Under the pieces are notes generated by a model. That model did no database searches, had not been told where the DNA came from, and saw only the letters and a list, made by a program, of their open reading frames with translations. This document shows, one piece after another, positions 12,377-24,000 of a DNA stretch of 64,000 nucleotides; positions within the stretch are counted from its first letter, which is position 1; each line of letters begins with the position of its first letter. Source of the DNA: Aquila chrysaetos chrysaetos (lineage: Eukaryota; Chordata; Aves; Accipitriformes; Accipitridae); the NCBI RefSeq assembly GCF_900496995.4, contig NC_044006.1:79167754-79231753 (forward strand), written 5' to 3'. The position numbers and the translations under genes are program-made.

Positions 12377-13559
12377 CTATCAAACATGTGCTTGCCTTTG
12401 GCCCAAGCCCATGTGGCCCAGAAGCCCAAGGGACAGCCTTGCAGCTAGGAGCATGAAGGTGGGTTGGATGGCACAGATGTGAGCAGCATTGCTGGCATCT
12501 GGTGATGAGCTGGAGGAATGGAGCAGGGGTCGACAGGCCCCAGAGAGCGCATTTGTACAAAAGGGGTGTGCTCCCCTAGGTTTCACCTGCAGAGCATGGT
12601 ACCTCAGGAGCATCAGCATCTGCTGCAGAGCATCTGGATGGAAACGGAAGTGCGGGAAGCATTTGGAGTCATGCTCCTAACGGTGAAGTACCAGAAGCAC
12701 TCAGCACCGGGAAAGCTGCTGTAGGGCCAAACCAGCTACTGGAGTGAGTCCAGCAGAGCTCTGCATGGGGCTGCTCAGAGAAGAACTGTGTTGCTGCGTG
12801 GGGTTGCAGCTTGGGGCAAACACGGAGGCTCCTAGTGCCATCAGTCAGAAATCCTTGGAGTGCCTCCTCAGGCGGGATCACTGCAAGTGCCATGGGGCAG
12901 CCCCATGAGGTCCTCATGTGCTGGCAGACTGGTGAGAGGAGGGAGTTTGCCTTTGTGTGTCACATCCAGCCCCGAGGTCCTTTGGCCATCCACAAACACT
13001 GCCCAGTCCCACAGGGTGAAACATGCTCAGTGCTTCCAAATGGCTGAAGTCTCCAAGCTAAAGTTCGTAAGGGAAATTGAGTAAGAGCAAATATTTAAAT
13101 AAAATTATAAAGTAGCATCACCATTTATTTCAGAATGTCTTTTTCAGAAACCAGCACAGGCAGCCAATTCAGAGCAAGGAAGCTGATAGAGCCAGTACAA
13201 ACCAGCAGTTACAAAATGAAGGGAACTAAGAGGAAGTCAGAGACATCAATGAAGTATCAATGAAGTGAGCAGTGCTGTTACGGGAAACATGAAACTGTTT
13301 CATTACCTGGGGCCAAACACAGTCCCAGTGGTGACAGAGACTAGTGGTAGACCAGTGTGGAAGAGGGACAAGACTATGGATCATAGATCTGTAATTAAGC
13401 AGTATGATCTCTTTGGGACTTGGCCTGAGCACCATGCAGGATTAATTCTGGTCTGGGCTAGGGCAGCTCTTCTGGTGATTTTTAAAAAAGCCAGAGATGA
13501 GAAATCTACATGCACCATGATAAGCTATTCTAAGATGCAATTAACTAGTAGATTAATTG

Positions 13560-14030
13560 CCCTTGCTATTAAAAATGTGTCTCATTTCTAATACGTGTTT
13601 GCCCAGCTTCAATTTCCAGCCACTGGATCTAGTTTTACCTCTAAGTGCCACTCAGAAGAACTGGCAATGCTGAATAAACTCTGCAGTCTGCCCCTCGGAA
13701 AGCTTGGTAAGGCACAGTTGAGGACCAGCAATAGATGTCAGCACGGCGATGGAGGGTGAGTTGTGCCCACAGTGCTTCGCAGAAGAACGCTATCAACCCT
13801 TCCTGCCCTGTAAATCTGGAACCGAAGAACTGGTAACTACAACTGCACATGGGGCTCCCAGGATCAACCACGGTGTGTCCAGCTGCCGCCCCTCCGAAGT
13901 TCCCACTGGCAGGAATCTCTGGCAATCCATAACTCACTTATGGCTCTTCTCTGAACCCTCTCCAATTTCTCAATTTTTTTTAAATGTCGACCCCAGAGCA
14001 GGATGCCCCAGCAGCAGAGAATCCAAAGAA
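13560..14030 (-). mobile_element. Ancient CR1/L3-like LINE relic
   Basis: A highly diverged minus-strand CR1-type remnant. The clearest block is CTCTGAACCCTCTCCAATTT near 13951-13970, followed by the region that in CR1/L3 elements reads 'caatat..cttgaaatgtggacaccagaactggac' and here is recognisable only in part. A second block near 13600-13640 (GCCACTGGATCTAGTTTTAC) matches the 'ccattggacct..gttatgcct' segment. I recalled these family sequences from memory, so the limits are approximate. The relic is much older than the two CR1 copies at 10.6-12.4 kb. Confidence 0.6.
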
Positions 14031-14351
14031 TTGCAGTCACTGGGCACCTGCTCCAGGTTTCTGTGTGTAAACGTATGTTCTACATAATGAAAACCAAGAA
14101 CTCAATAAATATTTCTGCTCTGTATTTGAAACAACAATTGATAATATTTGGATTTTATGGTGGTAATGAAATACTTTCTATTCCATCAGTAATTAAGGAA
14201 GATGCTAGAGAGAAACTGTTGAAGTAACAAATTTTATAATCTGCAGGATGATAAATTACATCCAAGAGTATTTATTTGGCTAATGAGTTCACTGAACCAT
14301 TGATTTTTTTCTTTATAACAATCATGGCACATTGGGGAACTTAAGATAACT

Positions 14352-14376
14352 GGGGGGGGGGGGGGGGGGGGGGGGG
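14352..14376 (+). repeat. Poly-G tract, 25 bases
   Basis: An uninterrupted run of 25 G residues in an AT-rich stretch. It could be a genuine microsatellite able to form quadruplexes, or a length artefact of sequencing or assembly. Confidence 0.9.
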
Positions 14377-14929
14377 AATTCCAAAGTCTTGCCAGTATTT
14401 AAATGTGCTTACATGGATATCCAAGAAACCACCAAGCAGTTAGTTCCACATACATCCCAAGCAATCACCGACAAGCATGTCCTGAGTAAATTAGTAAAAG
14501 CTAGAACCCAAATTAATGTCATTCAAATTAATGTCATTTGAAAGAGGGACTTTCAAATAATTTTATGTAATTTTTTTGTAAGCCTACAAGTTTTATAGAG
14601 CTAACTAGATAGATATGGCATGCTTAGACTCCTGTAAGTCATTTGACTTAGTTCTGCATGACATTCTAATAAGAAAAATTAGCTGTATGCTACAGTCAGT
14701 GTGATCAGTATTAACAGATTTGAAAGAATGGGGTAACTGAGAAGACTTATTCTATATAGCCATTTGACAGATGTATTTCTAGTTGTATTCTATTCACATA
14801 TCAATGCTATATGTTATTAGCAATCAAGGAGAAAATAAAACAATTGCTGGTAAAATTATTGGGGTGGATAAAAATGAATTGTTGGGGTGGTAAAAGTAAC
14901 AGGTGGCACTTGCGCAAGACAACCTAATC

Positions 14930-15660
14930 TGGATTGCTTGAAACACCAGATTCATGAAAAACCTGGTTTGTTACATCTAACTATAAGGTGCAACATATAG
15001 GAAAGAAGAATTTGGGCTTCATTTTAAAATAGGTACAGCATCCTGGATAGTAATGAGTCTGAAAAAAGTTTAGAGGTTGCAACATATGCCATCTGAACAC
15101 AAAACACGCTGAATGGGAGGGCATTGCTGCCAAGGCCATCCTCCTCCTGGACTGCGTAAATAATCAAGTAATGTCAAATATGAATCTAAGGTTCCTGAGG
15201 CATTAGTGTAGATCTCACATCCACATGGCTAAGAATAACTCTTACATAATCATAGCACAACCATATTTTGAATGTTGTGCACAGTTGTACTCCCTTCATC
15301 TCAAAGTGGTGCACTAGGATCAGTAAAGGGACAGGGAAAGCCTGTGCTGGTGGTTAAGGGTTGGGTGACAGCTTCCATGGAGGGAATGACACAGTTGAAT
15401 AGAATTCCAGCCTGAGTAAGGAGAGAAATGACAGGGATCTATATAGTTCTGAATAATGGAGAGGAACAGACTATGGTTACCCACATATTCTTAGAATACA
15501 AGAGTTAAAGGGCATCAAATGAACCAAGAAGGTGGCAGCATAAAGACAAATAAAAGCAGGTGATCAACACAATGTGCAATTAAGTTATCCTTGCCACAAG
15601 GATACCAGAATGCTCAAACATACATGGGTCCAAAAAGTGACTGGTCAAATTTATGGAAAA
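14930..15660 (+). mobile_element. Ancient CR1/L3-like LINE relic
   Basis: A diverged plus-strand CR1/L3-type remnant, recognised by ordered short matches to the 3' half of ORF2 in amniote CR1 elements. In order they are CTATAAGGTGCAACATATAG with GAAAGAAGAA, then TAATGAGTCTGAAAAAAG, then GTTGTGCACAGTTGTACTCC with CTTCATCTCAAA, then AGGGCATCAAATGA and ACAATGTGCAATTAAGTTAT with CCTTGCCACAAGGAT. The order and spacing match the family as I remember it. Coding capacity is lost. Limits are approximate. Confidence 0.65.
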
Positions 15661-16655
15661 TCTCTCTACAACTGCTAAATACAAAGATGCACTTTTGACT
15701 CAAAAGTACCTGAAATGCAGTTTACAGAACTTGGGGGTGGGGATGGACATCCAAGGGAAGGGCTTTTCTATACTTGTTTTGTTCTTGTACCCTTCTATAA
15801 GTACTACTGTGATTTACTAGTCCACCCATTATGGCATGTCATGCTTTTTACTGAGGAACAGGAAAGATCAAGTAAGGGTTGGGCAGATATTTGAGGCTGG
15901 GAAGCCTACAGGGAGATACTGATGCAGTTGATCTTTCAGTTAAAGGAAGAGGATACTAGGAATAGGCAATGCTTTGACTGCACAGAGAGGGTCAGAGTAA
16001 GACCTGGTGGTTGCAGATAGGATGGAAACTTCTGTCTAGATATGGGATGAATTTTTTTTTTCCCTGAGCGCATCACTTGGGCAGCTGCACTAAGAACATG
16101 GCAGTGAACTTGCATTACTTCAGCTAGTCATGAGGGTGTCTCTTGCTGACTGCTCTGCCAAAAAACCCAGGTGGATGCTGAAGCAGGAACAACAGCATGT
16201 GCCCAAGAGACATTCCCAGTGAACCTGGGACACAGTAGGAATCAGCAGCTGCCTGTGCCTGTGGCAGTTGGTAAAAACACATCAGAACCACATGCCCCTG
16301 TGCTAATAATGTCACATGCTTGCTGTCCTCGGTTGAGACCATAGCCCTCACACTCAGGACAGCTAAATTTCCCCGGCATAACTCCTGTCCCAGAAAGTAC
16401 ATTCAATGCTGCATTAGAAATTTCCCCTTTAGAAATCTGAGAAAAAGTAGCACAGCTTGTTATATTGCCAAAATGTGCTCTGGAACATCAAACCTTTTTA
16501 ATTCTGTTCTGTTCTTGTAAATGTTTTTAAAAATCAGTTGCTAATCAATTAGCATAACTGAGTTAAACTCAGAGCATTTGTTCTCAGCCTGCACTTAGCT
16601 TGAACTTTTCTGATTGTTTCAGTTCTGAAAAAAGGCTTGAGTGGCCAAAAGCTTT

Positions 16656-16700
16656 TCTGGTGGGTTTTGTTTGGTTTGGTTTGGTTTGGTTTTTTCCCCC
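16656..16700 (+). repeat. (GGTTT)n short tandem repeat
   Basis: Several perfect tandem copies of GGTTT followed by a pyrimidine run, a short microsatellite of the kind common in birds. Confidence 0.8.
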
Positions 16701-18810
16701 AGTTAAATCAGTCAATCTGTAAAAGATACTCCCCTTTTCGTACTAGCCTCACATTCCTTGAAAATGGTTACTCAGTGGTTTCCTTACACACAATGAAATC
16801 ATGCCCTTTTAATTTCAGTGGGAACACAGATGAAGATTTGTGCCCAGGGATGGCTTGCCCCTCTCAGCCACCTGCCCGACCTCCGCCCTCCCACTTACGC
16901 TGGGATCCCCTGCCTGGAAACCAGGTAGCTCTGAAAGGAACCCTGGAAATTCACCTGCAGTCCCAGCACGGGTCCTTCATTGCAACAGGTGCCTGTCTAC
17001 ACCAGGACACTTTTGTCCAAAGAGGAATTGGCAGTGCCAGGAGTTGGCCTGCCCGTGTGTGCAGCGGCACTGCGCGCTCCTGCGTTTGCAGAAAAAAAAC
17101 ACTGCAGGTTTACCTCTTTCAAGCCAAGCTGCCCTCATCACCCAAATGATGCAGAGCAGACTTCAGAACTAGCAAAAGTAATCAGCAAGACCTGAGGCGT
17201 GGCTTTAAGTCTAACAGCTGCAAGAAACAATTCCAAAATAAAGCAAAGCATTAAATTCAATCCTTCCCTGTTCTTCGGGTGATATTACCTTAGTAGCTGA
17301 GTACACATTACTGAACATACATTATTGCAGGTATATGGACAGTGCTGGAAAGAAAGAGGACTGATAAACCAGCTCCACATGTGCTGCTCTGCAGACTGCC
17401 TTCATACCAAAGATACCCATTCAGGCTAAGGCAATCCTGGACTGCACTGCCACCAAAAGGGACAGACCCTCCTTTTTCTGCTCCTCCTCCAGTCACAGAC
17501 ATGATCTGGCTAAAAGTGAACACTCTAACATGGTGATTAGAATTGGGGAATAAGACTACAGGACCTGATCCCATAAACAGATCACCCTGAACAGACATGA
17601 GAGCTCAGCTAGCAGGAAGGTGGTGACTTCAGGCTGGGTTCCTGCACTGGTTCAGGGGAAACGCGCTACTCATATGTGGTAAGAGTGCAGGCCATTATCC
17701 AGGTATTTTAAAAGCTTTGACTCCCCTGCTCCCTTCATCCCTGTTTGCTCAATACGTCACATCAAGCCAACACCTCACCTCTCTGCCCATGGATGTCATA
17801 AAGCACACTGTGAAACCTTTTTGAGATATACCATCTCTATATTGCAATAGTAGTACCTACACACACAGGCTGCCAGAACTGGTTTCCTGACACCTTTTGT
17901 AAGCCTGTAACATGTAAACATATTCCTGTTGTATCCTATTAGCATTCATGCTGTGGTGCATCACTGGTGTGAGTGCATTAGGAATGGCATGCTGAACCTC
18001 ACATAGTTATTTCAAGCTTGCTACCTCAGAGCGGCATGGTCTAGCTGTGTAAGGTGGTGATAATTACAGGAGCAGAGCTACACCCTGTATCCCAACAGAG
18101 GCAGAAAAAGACAGAAGTGTTGGGTCTGTCAAACTGCTTAGCCTTCAGATCTGTGCATTCCAGCGTCCTGGTGCTGATGTTGACGTTAACAGAGGCCTTG
18201 AAACACCAGTGCACCAAGAGGAGCAACCTGCAGTGCTGCCTTAGTGTAACTTCTGCCAGCCAGCAGCAGTTCAGGCACTCCTTGAGTCAGAACAGGAATG
18301 GACTTAGCTTACTGCAAATCTTTAAAGGGTGGTTAGTGCTTTGATTTCTTTACAACTGTGTCTTTAAATTGCAGGAACAAACGTTACCCTTTACCTTGTC
18401 TAGAGTGCAGTGCAGCCCTGGCAGCAGTGCGTGGACCTGCACTGTGCTCTGGTAGATGCTGGCTGGGCTGCCATAGGGGCTGGCTGCTCTGTGCCCAGAG
18501 GACCGGCGTTCTCATGGCATGCTTCCTCACCCCACACCGAAGTCCTCAGTGCTGGCACAAGCACTGCTGTCCTGTCCCAAGCTGCAAAGCCAGGCAACCC
18601 TGGACATTGTACCTGCATGGGAAGTGTTTGTTTGGGAGGCCTCAGCCCCACACCCACCACGCATTTCCCTATCCCTTCTGAGAGGCAGATGGATGTGTAG
18701 GTCAGAGACTGTACGTGCCACTATGCATGGCATGTCACATGGATGAGCTCTGTCAGGACAGTCTTCAAGGCAAGGCAGAAGTTGTACTCTGGTAGGTATA
18801 GAGAAAGACT
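16701..18810. other. Intergenic, no gene seen
   Basis: About 2.1 kb of unique-looking sequence downstream of ASB10, with no supported exon, RNA gene or repeat. Confidence 0.45.
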
Positions 18811-18814
18811 AGGG

Positions 18815-18820
18815 TTTATT
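18815..18820 (-). terminator. ASB10: ASB10 polyadenylation signal
   Basis: AATAAA on the minus strand, about 440 bp downstream of the ASB10 stop codon. It is the first canonical hexamer I noticed after the stop and gives a 3' UTR of ordinary length. Confidence 0.6.
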
Positions 18821-19259
18821 CCAAACACCGTTGGGTACAAACTGTAAACAACATGACTAAAGACAGGATCCCAACAAATGCCCAGGGCCCCAGAGCTGCC
18901 TGGTTCAGGTTAGACTTTGTAGATTTGGGATAGGGAGACTGATACCGTACAACTAAAACTGCGATCAATGCAGTGTATTTGCTCTTTGTCACACAAAATG
19001 CCCTAATGCCCATATCTTGCTTTTCTTAGTGAGTCTGGAGTTTGTCCTGATTAGTACGGGTAAACAGAATGCTCCAAAATAAGTGCATGAGACAGAGCAC
19101 AAGGCTGGGACAAGGACACAGTGACAGGTTTGGCACAGAGGCTGACATGGCCTGGCAGGAGGTGTGCGAGGGGAAGGGGTTAGCTGAGAAGGCATAGGCT
19201 GCACTGGCAGGGATGGAACATCTGCACAGAAAGGCACAGTAGGACTGGAACCGCAGCCC

Positions 19260-22200
19260 TTAGTAGAGAACGTCCTCGAAGCTGAGCAGCAGGAAACGGT
19301 GCAAGGCACTTGGCAGGTGCAGCTGAGACAGGACCAGAAGCAACCGGCCCTCCAGGAAGGTCCTGAGTGCGCAGCGAGCCAGGTGCTGCAAGGAGCGAGG
19401 TCTTTGCTCCAGGGAGAAAAGTGACTGGTAGAAACGTGGGTATTTCTACAGAGAGAAAAGAGAGGACCAGAGGCAGATAAAGCTGAAGATATCACACTGG
19501 GAGCAGAGGTAGAACCAGACATCCCTTTACCTTAGTCACTATGGTGCATCCTCCCTATCCCCCAACAGCACCACCCCTGTGCCCTGCAAATCTCCTCGCA
19601 GCCCTGTCCTGCCCCAAACCCCCCCTCAGCCCCAAGCCTCCTCTGGTACCCTGCCGCGGTAGCCCAGCTGCATGTTCTCCAGCCGGCAGCATGCATTCCC
19701 TCACCTGTACAACCTCCGCAGGAACCGCTTCCACCCAGTCCTCAGAGATGCGGACGTGATCATAGCTGTTCATCAGCGCCTCGATGACACGCGGGCAGGC
19801 GTGGCAGTACCGCAGCACCTGCACCAGGGAAAGAGCAGATGAACACTGCCTTTGGGCAAGGTCCTGCAAGCCCCACCTTCACCTCCTAAAAAGCTGCTCA
19901 AAACCAGCCTTGGTAAATCTAGGGAACTAATGTCCTTCCCTCATGCTGTCCCAGGCGATCAAACCCACTACATGGTGGGAAATGCCAGAGCACCACTCCT
20001 GCAGAAGAGGGTGACTGAGCCAACACCCAACACGCACAGCACGGTTGCATTCACCACAACTGGGTCCCCACAGCCACTGCTCAGATGCAGGGACTAATAT
20101 ACTTGGCTGCGATGCAGATCTCCTTCATCTGCCTCACTGCTGCAAGTAGCTCATACGCAACCAACACTCTGCTTTATGCCAGGCTCCTTTCCCCACATTT
20201 TTCTAGTTAGAGCATGAGCCATTCTGGGGCAAGGACTGACACCCGTTTTGTGTGCAGCAAGACTAAAGCATACCATGCCTCTGTTGAGGGCTACACAGGG
20301 GTCTCAGGGATGTACTGTGCCTGTTTGGCATGCGGCTGCAGAGACATCCCGCATCTGTGCTGTGTGCAATGGGTGTCCTAAGAAATACTGTGCCCCTGTT
20401 AGCTGCTACAACAGAGCCCCAGGAAGACATCATACCTATTTTGTGCAATACACCTCTGGTGTGTACCATGTCCACGTAGGTGCAAACGACACACTGGTGC
20501 TGTGTATCTTACACTACCAGTGTGGCCTTTGGAGCACACCCCACCCACGCATAGCTGCACAGAGGCAGATCCCCCCGGCTCTTGGCTCCCACTCCCTACG
20601 GCCCAGGCCAGCAGTAGCTGTCAGAGTCTATTCCGGCTGTAGGAGTGATCCTCATTATCTGGCGTTAATAGGAGATTAATTAGTGTTAATTGTTGATTTT
20701 CCTGTATTTTCCCAAAGGGGAGAGCAATCTGCTGATCTCCGGGCTGGGTAATTATTGCACTGCTCAGGAATTAAGACAGGAAATTAACCCTTTGTTTGCT
20801 GGTGTCTTGCAGAGAGAGCGTGAGCTGGAGGGTATGCCCCAAAGAGGAAACACATCCCCTGAGAGGAAAAGGGCCAACACTTTCCAGGGCAAGTGATTAT
20901 GGAAACTGGGTAAGTACTGTCCACACAGCTTAACAGACAGAAGCAGGAGAGGCCTACAGGAGAACATACCCGAGGAGAAAACTTCAGGGAATCCCTTACC
21001 AGTAACACCAATTCCCCCTCCCCCAGCCCCTGGGAAGAGAGAGGCAGGACAGCAAGCAGGCTGGCACAGAACAAGCCCTGCTGTGACAGAAACATCCCTG
21101 CTCTCGCTGGGGCCCTGATGTTCACAGCCTTCCCTTCCTACCATGCTCCCAGCACAGCTGTGAGCCCCGCACCTTGAGGAGGGAGCCAGGCCAGATGCGG
21201 ATGGCACCATAGTTGAGCAGGGCTCGCACCACAAGCTCTGGGTGGTGCTCCAGCTTGTAGGCAGTTGCTTGCAGGATATTGTGCAGTGCTGTGTTGCCGC
21301 TGTAGTTCATGATGTTGACATTTGCACCCCGGGCCAGCAGTAACTCTGCTACTTGAGCATTGGCGTTCTTGCAGGCCAGGTGAAGTGGGTACTGACGGTC
21401 CCTATCTGCAGCATTGATGCTAGCACCACTTTCCACCAGTAGCTGGCAGACCTGGTAGTAACGGTCCATGTCCTGGGGTTGGTGGGGCTGAGCACAGGCA
21501 GCATTCAGTGGCGTCTGCCCCTCCTCATTCTTTGCCTCCAGCTCTGCGCCATAGCGCAGAAGCAGCTGGACGTGGTCTGTTAGGCCATGTCGTGCTGCTA
21601 TATGCAGTGCTGTGTCATCTTCCTCCTCAGTCCGACTGTTCACACTGGCGCCATGCTGCAGCAGCTGCTGGATGCACCTATGTGGGCCAAGATGATTCAG
21701 TGACAGGCTCTCCTCTCCGGCTCCTACCCTACCTCCCACTCCTCCCACCCCACATGTCTGTACCATCCCATGGCTTTCACTTTTCCCAAGAGTCCAAAAA
21801 TCTCTGCTCCTCATGCCCTGAAGCAGTGGTTTTAAGCCAGGATGACTGGTGAGCAGAGATACTGTCATCCTAATTCTAGCTAACTCACCACAGATCTTTA
21901 ATAATGTGTCGTCACACCCAGAGTCTGCTCCCACACCCCACAGAGGCCTGTTTGCACAGCTCGTGCCCTGAACTTCACAGTATGAACCATCAGCTCTGCA
22001 TTGCTGGTGGGTAGCAAGACAGCCAGCACCAAGTTCAGCTGCATCAGCTGAGGACTAGAGCTTGCAGTCATCTGTTGGACTTCAGAGGTGATCCTGGTCC
22101 AGGAACAGGCAGTAAGGCCACCCCATTCAGCAGCCTTTGCTGCAATCACCAGCCCACCTGCAGGGATGAGTAGGGATGCCTTCTACATAGGATGAGGCTC

Positions 22201-24000
22201 AAGGGGGAGGGAGGCCTACTGTGTCCCCCGGGCAGAACTCACTCGATGGAGTCAGGGCTCTTGCAGAGGTGCAGGGGCTTGTAGCCATCCTCAGAGACAG
22301 CCTCAGGGTCAGCACCAAAGCTGAGGAGCAGGCGCACGCACTCTGTACTGGGTGCTGCACAAGCCTCATGCAGGGCGGTCTTACCCCCTGGTGCAAAGTT
22401 GACGGCAGCTCCCCTGAGCAGCAGGAGCCGCAGGCAGTCTGTGTAGCCCCGGCTGGCTGTGATGTGCAGAGGCGTGGTGAGCTCCTGCTCATAGCTCAGA
22501 GACCACAGTCCTGCAGGGAAAGAGAGGTCAGGGAGCCGCATCCAGCCACAGTGCACAAAAGCACTGGGCCCAGACCTGCCCTTTCCCCTGGGGTACCTGA
22601 TGTACATCCCCCCTTGAGAGACTCGAGTTTCCCTTCAAGGGACTGCCTCTTCCCTTCTCTGCAAGGTCCCTGCCTTTGGACTGGCCTGCCAAAGGCAAAG
22701 ATCTGGGGGTGACTCTTACACTGCACAGCCGTGCTGACAAGAAGCTCGAAGGAGCAGGAGCCTTGGGGTAGAGGCTGTTCCCAGAAAGCATGCTTTTCAC
22801 CTGCAGCTCAGTCATGCAGCACAGGGTTTCCGTTGACAGGAGTACAGCAGATGAAGGGCCTGGGGCACAGGCAGGGCTGAAAGCAGCAAGGTGGCTGGGA
22901 AGGGCACCATGCATGAAGCACCACAAAAACAAGGAGCCAGGCAGTAAAACAAAGAGGTGCTGGAGCAGGCTGCCACGCACACAGGAGACTCAGACAAGCC
23001 CTGAGCATGGTGCAGACAAGCAAGCTTCAGCAGAGATGGACATCTAGGGCCTAGGAGAGAGCAAGGGGCTGAAACCTGCCAACTCTCAAAGATGCTGACC
23101 CAGCTGGAACCATTGCTGAACCGGTGCAGTCTGCTGGCAAACAGCCTGCAGCTGTTACAGGAAAAGAGCTCCTTAAATCATGCTTCTTGCTGCCCATCCA
23201 GGCTGGGCTGGAGGACCACATCCCAGTGTGCATGACATGTTCAACACTACATCCCTCTCACCTCTTTCTCGCAGAAGCAGCACGCAGTCAACCGTGTTTC
23301 CCAGGGCCAGGTTCAAACTGAACCATCCTGAGGACCTAACGCAGGGCTGTGACAATTCCTTGCCCAGCACAACCCACAGAGGAAACCAGCAGCGCAGCAC
23401 AGGCTGCACACAGACAGAACAGGCACGCAGAGCCAGGCTACCGGGCCAGTCGCAGAAGGAGCACGACCTGGAGCTTGAATCTCCTTTGCCCATTGTGGGA
23501 ACCCAAGCAGTTTCCAAGCATTTGCACAACCCCTGCTAGAAGGGCCGGGTACCCCAGACGCACCTCCCGCTCCCAGACACACGCACACCCTCCCACAAGT
23601 GGCACAGGGGAACCCAACCACATCCCAGAGCTCTCACTGCCGTCCCGACTCCTCTGTAACCCAAACAGCACCCGTAACACACAGTCCCAGAAACAGTAAT
23701 GCCCTGCAGTGTAAGCAAAAGGCTCCGAGCCCCCATTCGGCTGGGCCACGCTGCCTGCCCTCTGCCCCCCTGCGTACTCAGCCGGCGGAGGTTGAAGCGG
23801 TAGTTTTTCCACTCTTCCAGGTCACTGGTGTCAAACACGGCATTGGGACTCAGGTTGTTCTGAGGGTCGCTGAGGATCTCGGCCACAATCCCCCGATCCC
23901 CAGTCAGCAGGGCCTGCCAGTAGGCCTGGGCAGGGCCATCTGCCTTCCGCGTGCAAATGGGCTCCTGGCTCTTGCCTCCTCTGCCGGTGATGCTACCCAT
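19260..24000 (-). CDS. ASB10: ASB10, short isoform (proximal first exon)
   Basis: Ankyrin repeat and SOCS box protein 10, a probable substrate receptor of an elongin B/C-cullin 5-RBX2 ubiquitin ligase. Coding exons run 24000-23778 (ATG at 24000, protein MGSITGRGG...), 22510-22243, 21677-21173, 19818-19705 and 19445-19260 (stop TAA). All junctions are GT/AG and the frame stays open throughout, giving 431 aa. Exon 1 ends with VFDTSDLEEWKNYRFNLRRL, a segment typical of ASB10. Exons 2 and 3 carry the ankyrin repeats, with blocks such as TTPLHITASRGYTDCLRLLL, KTALHEACAAPSTECVRLLL and TALHIAARHGLTDHVQLLLR. The last exon holds the SOCS box, beginning near PRSLQHLARCALR and ending FLLLSFEDVLY. Upstream in-frame codons before 24000 contain no other ATG back to 24162. 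The size agrees with the human protein (about 450-467 aa). Confidence 0.93.
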
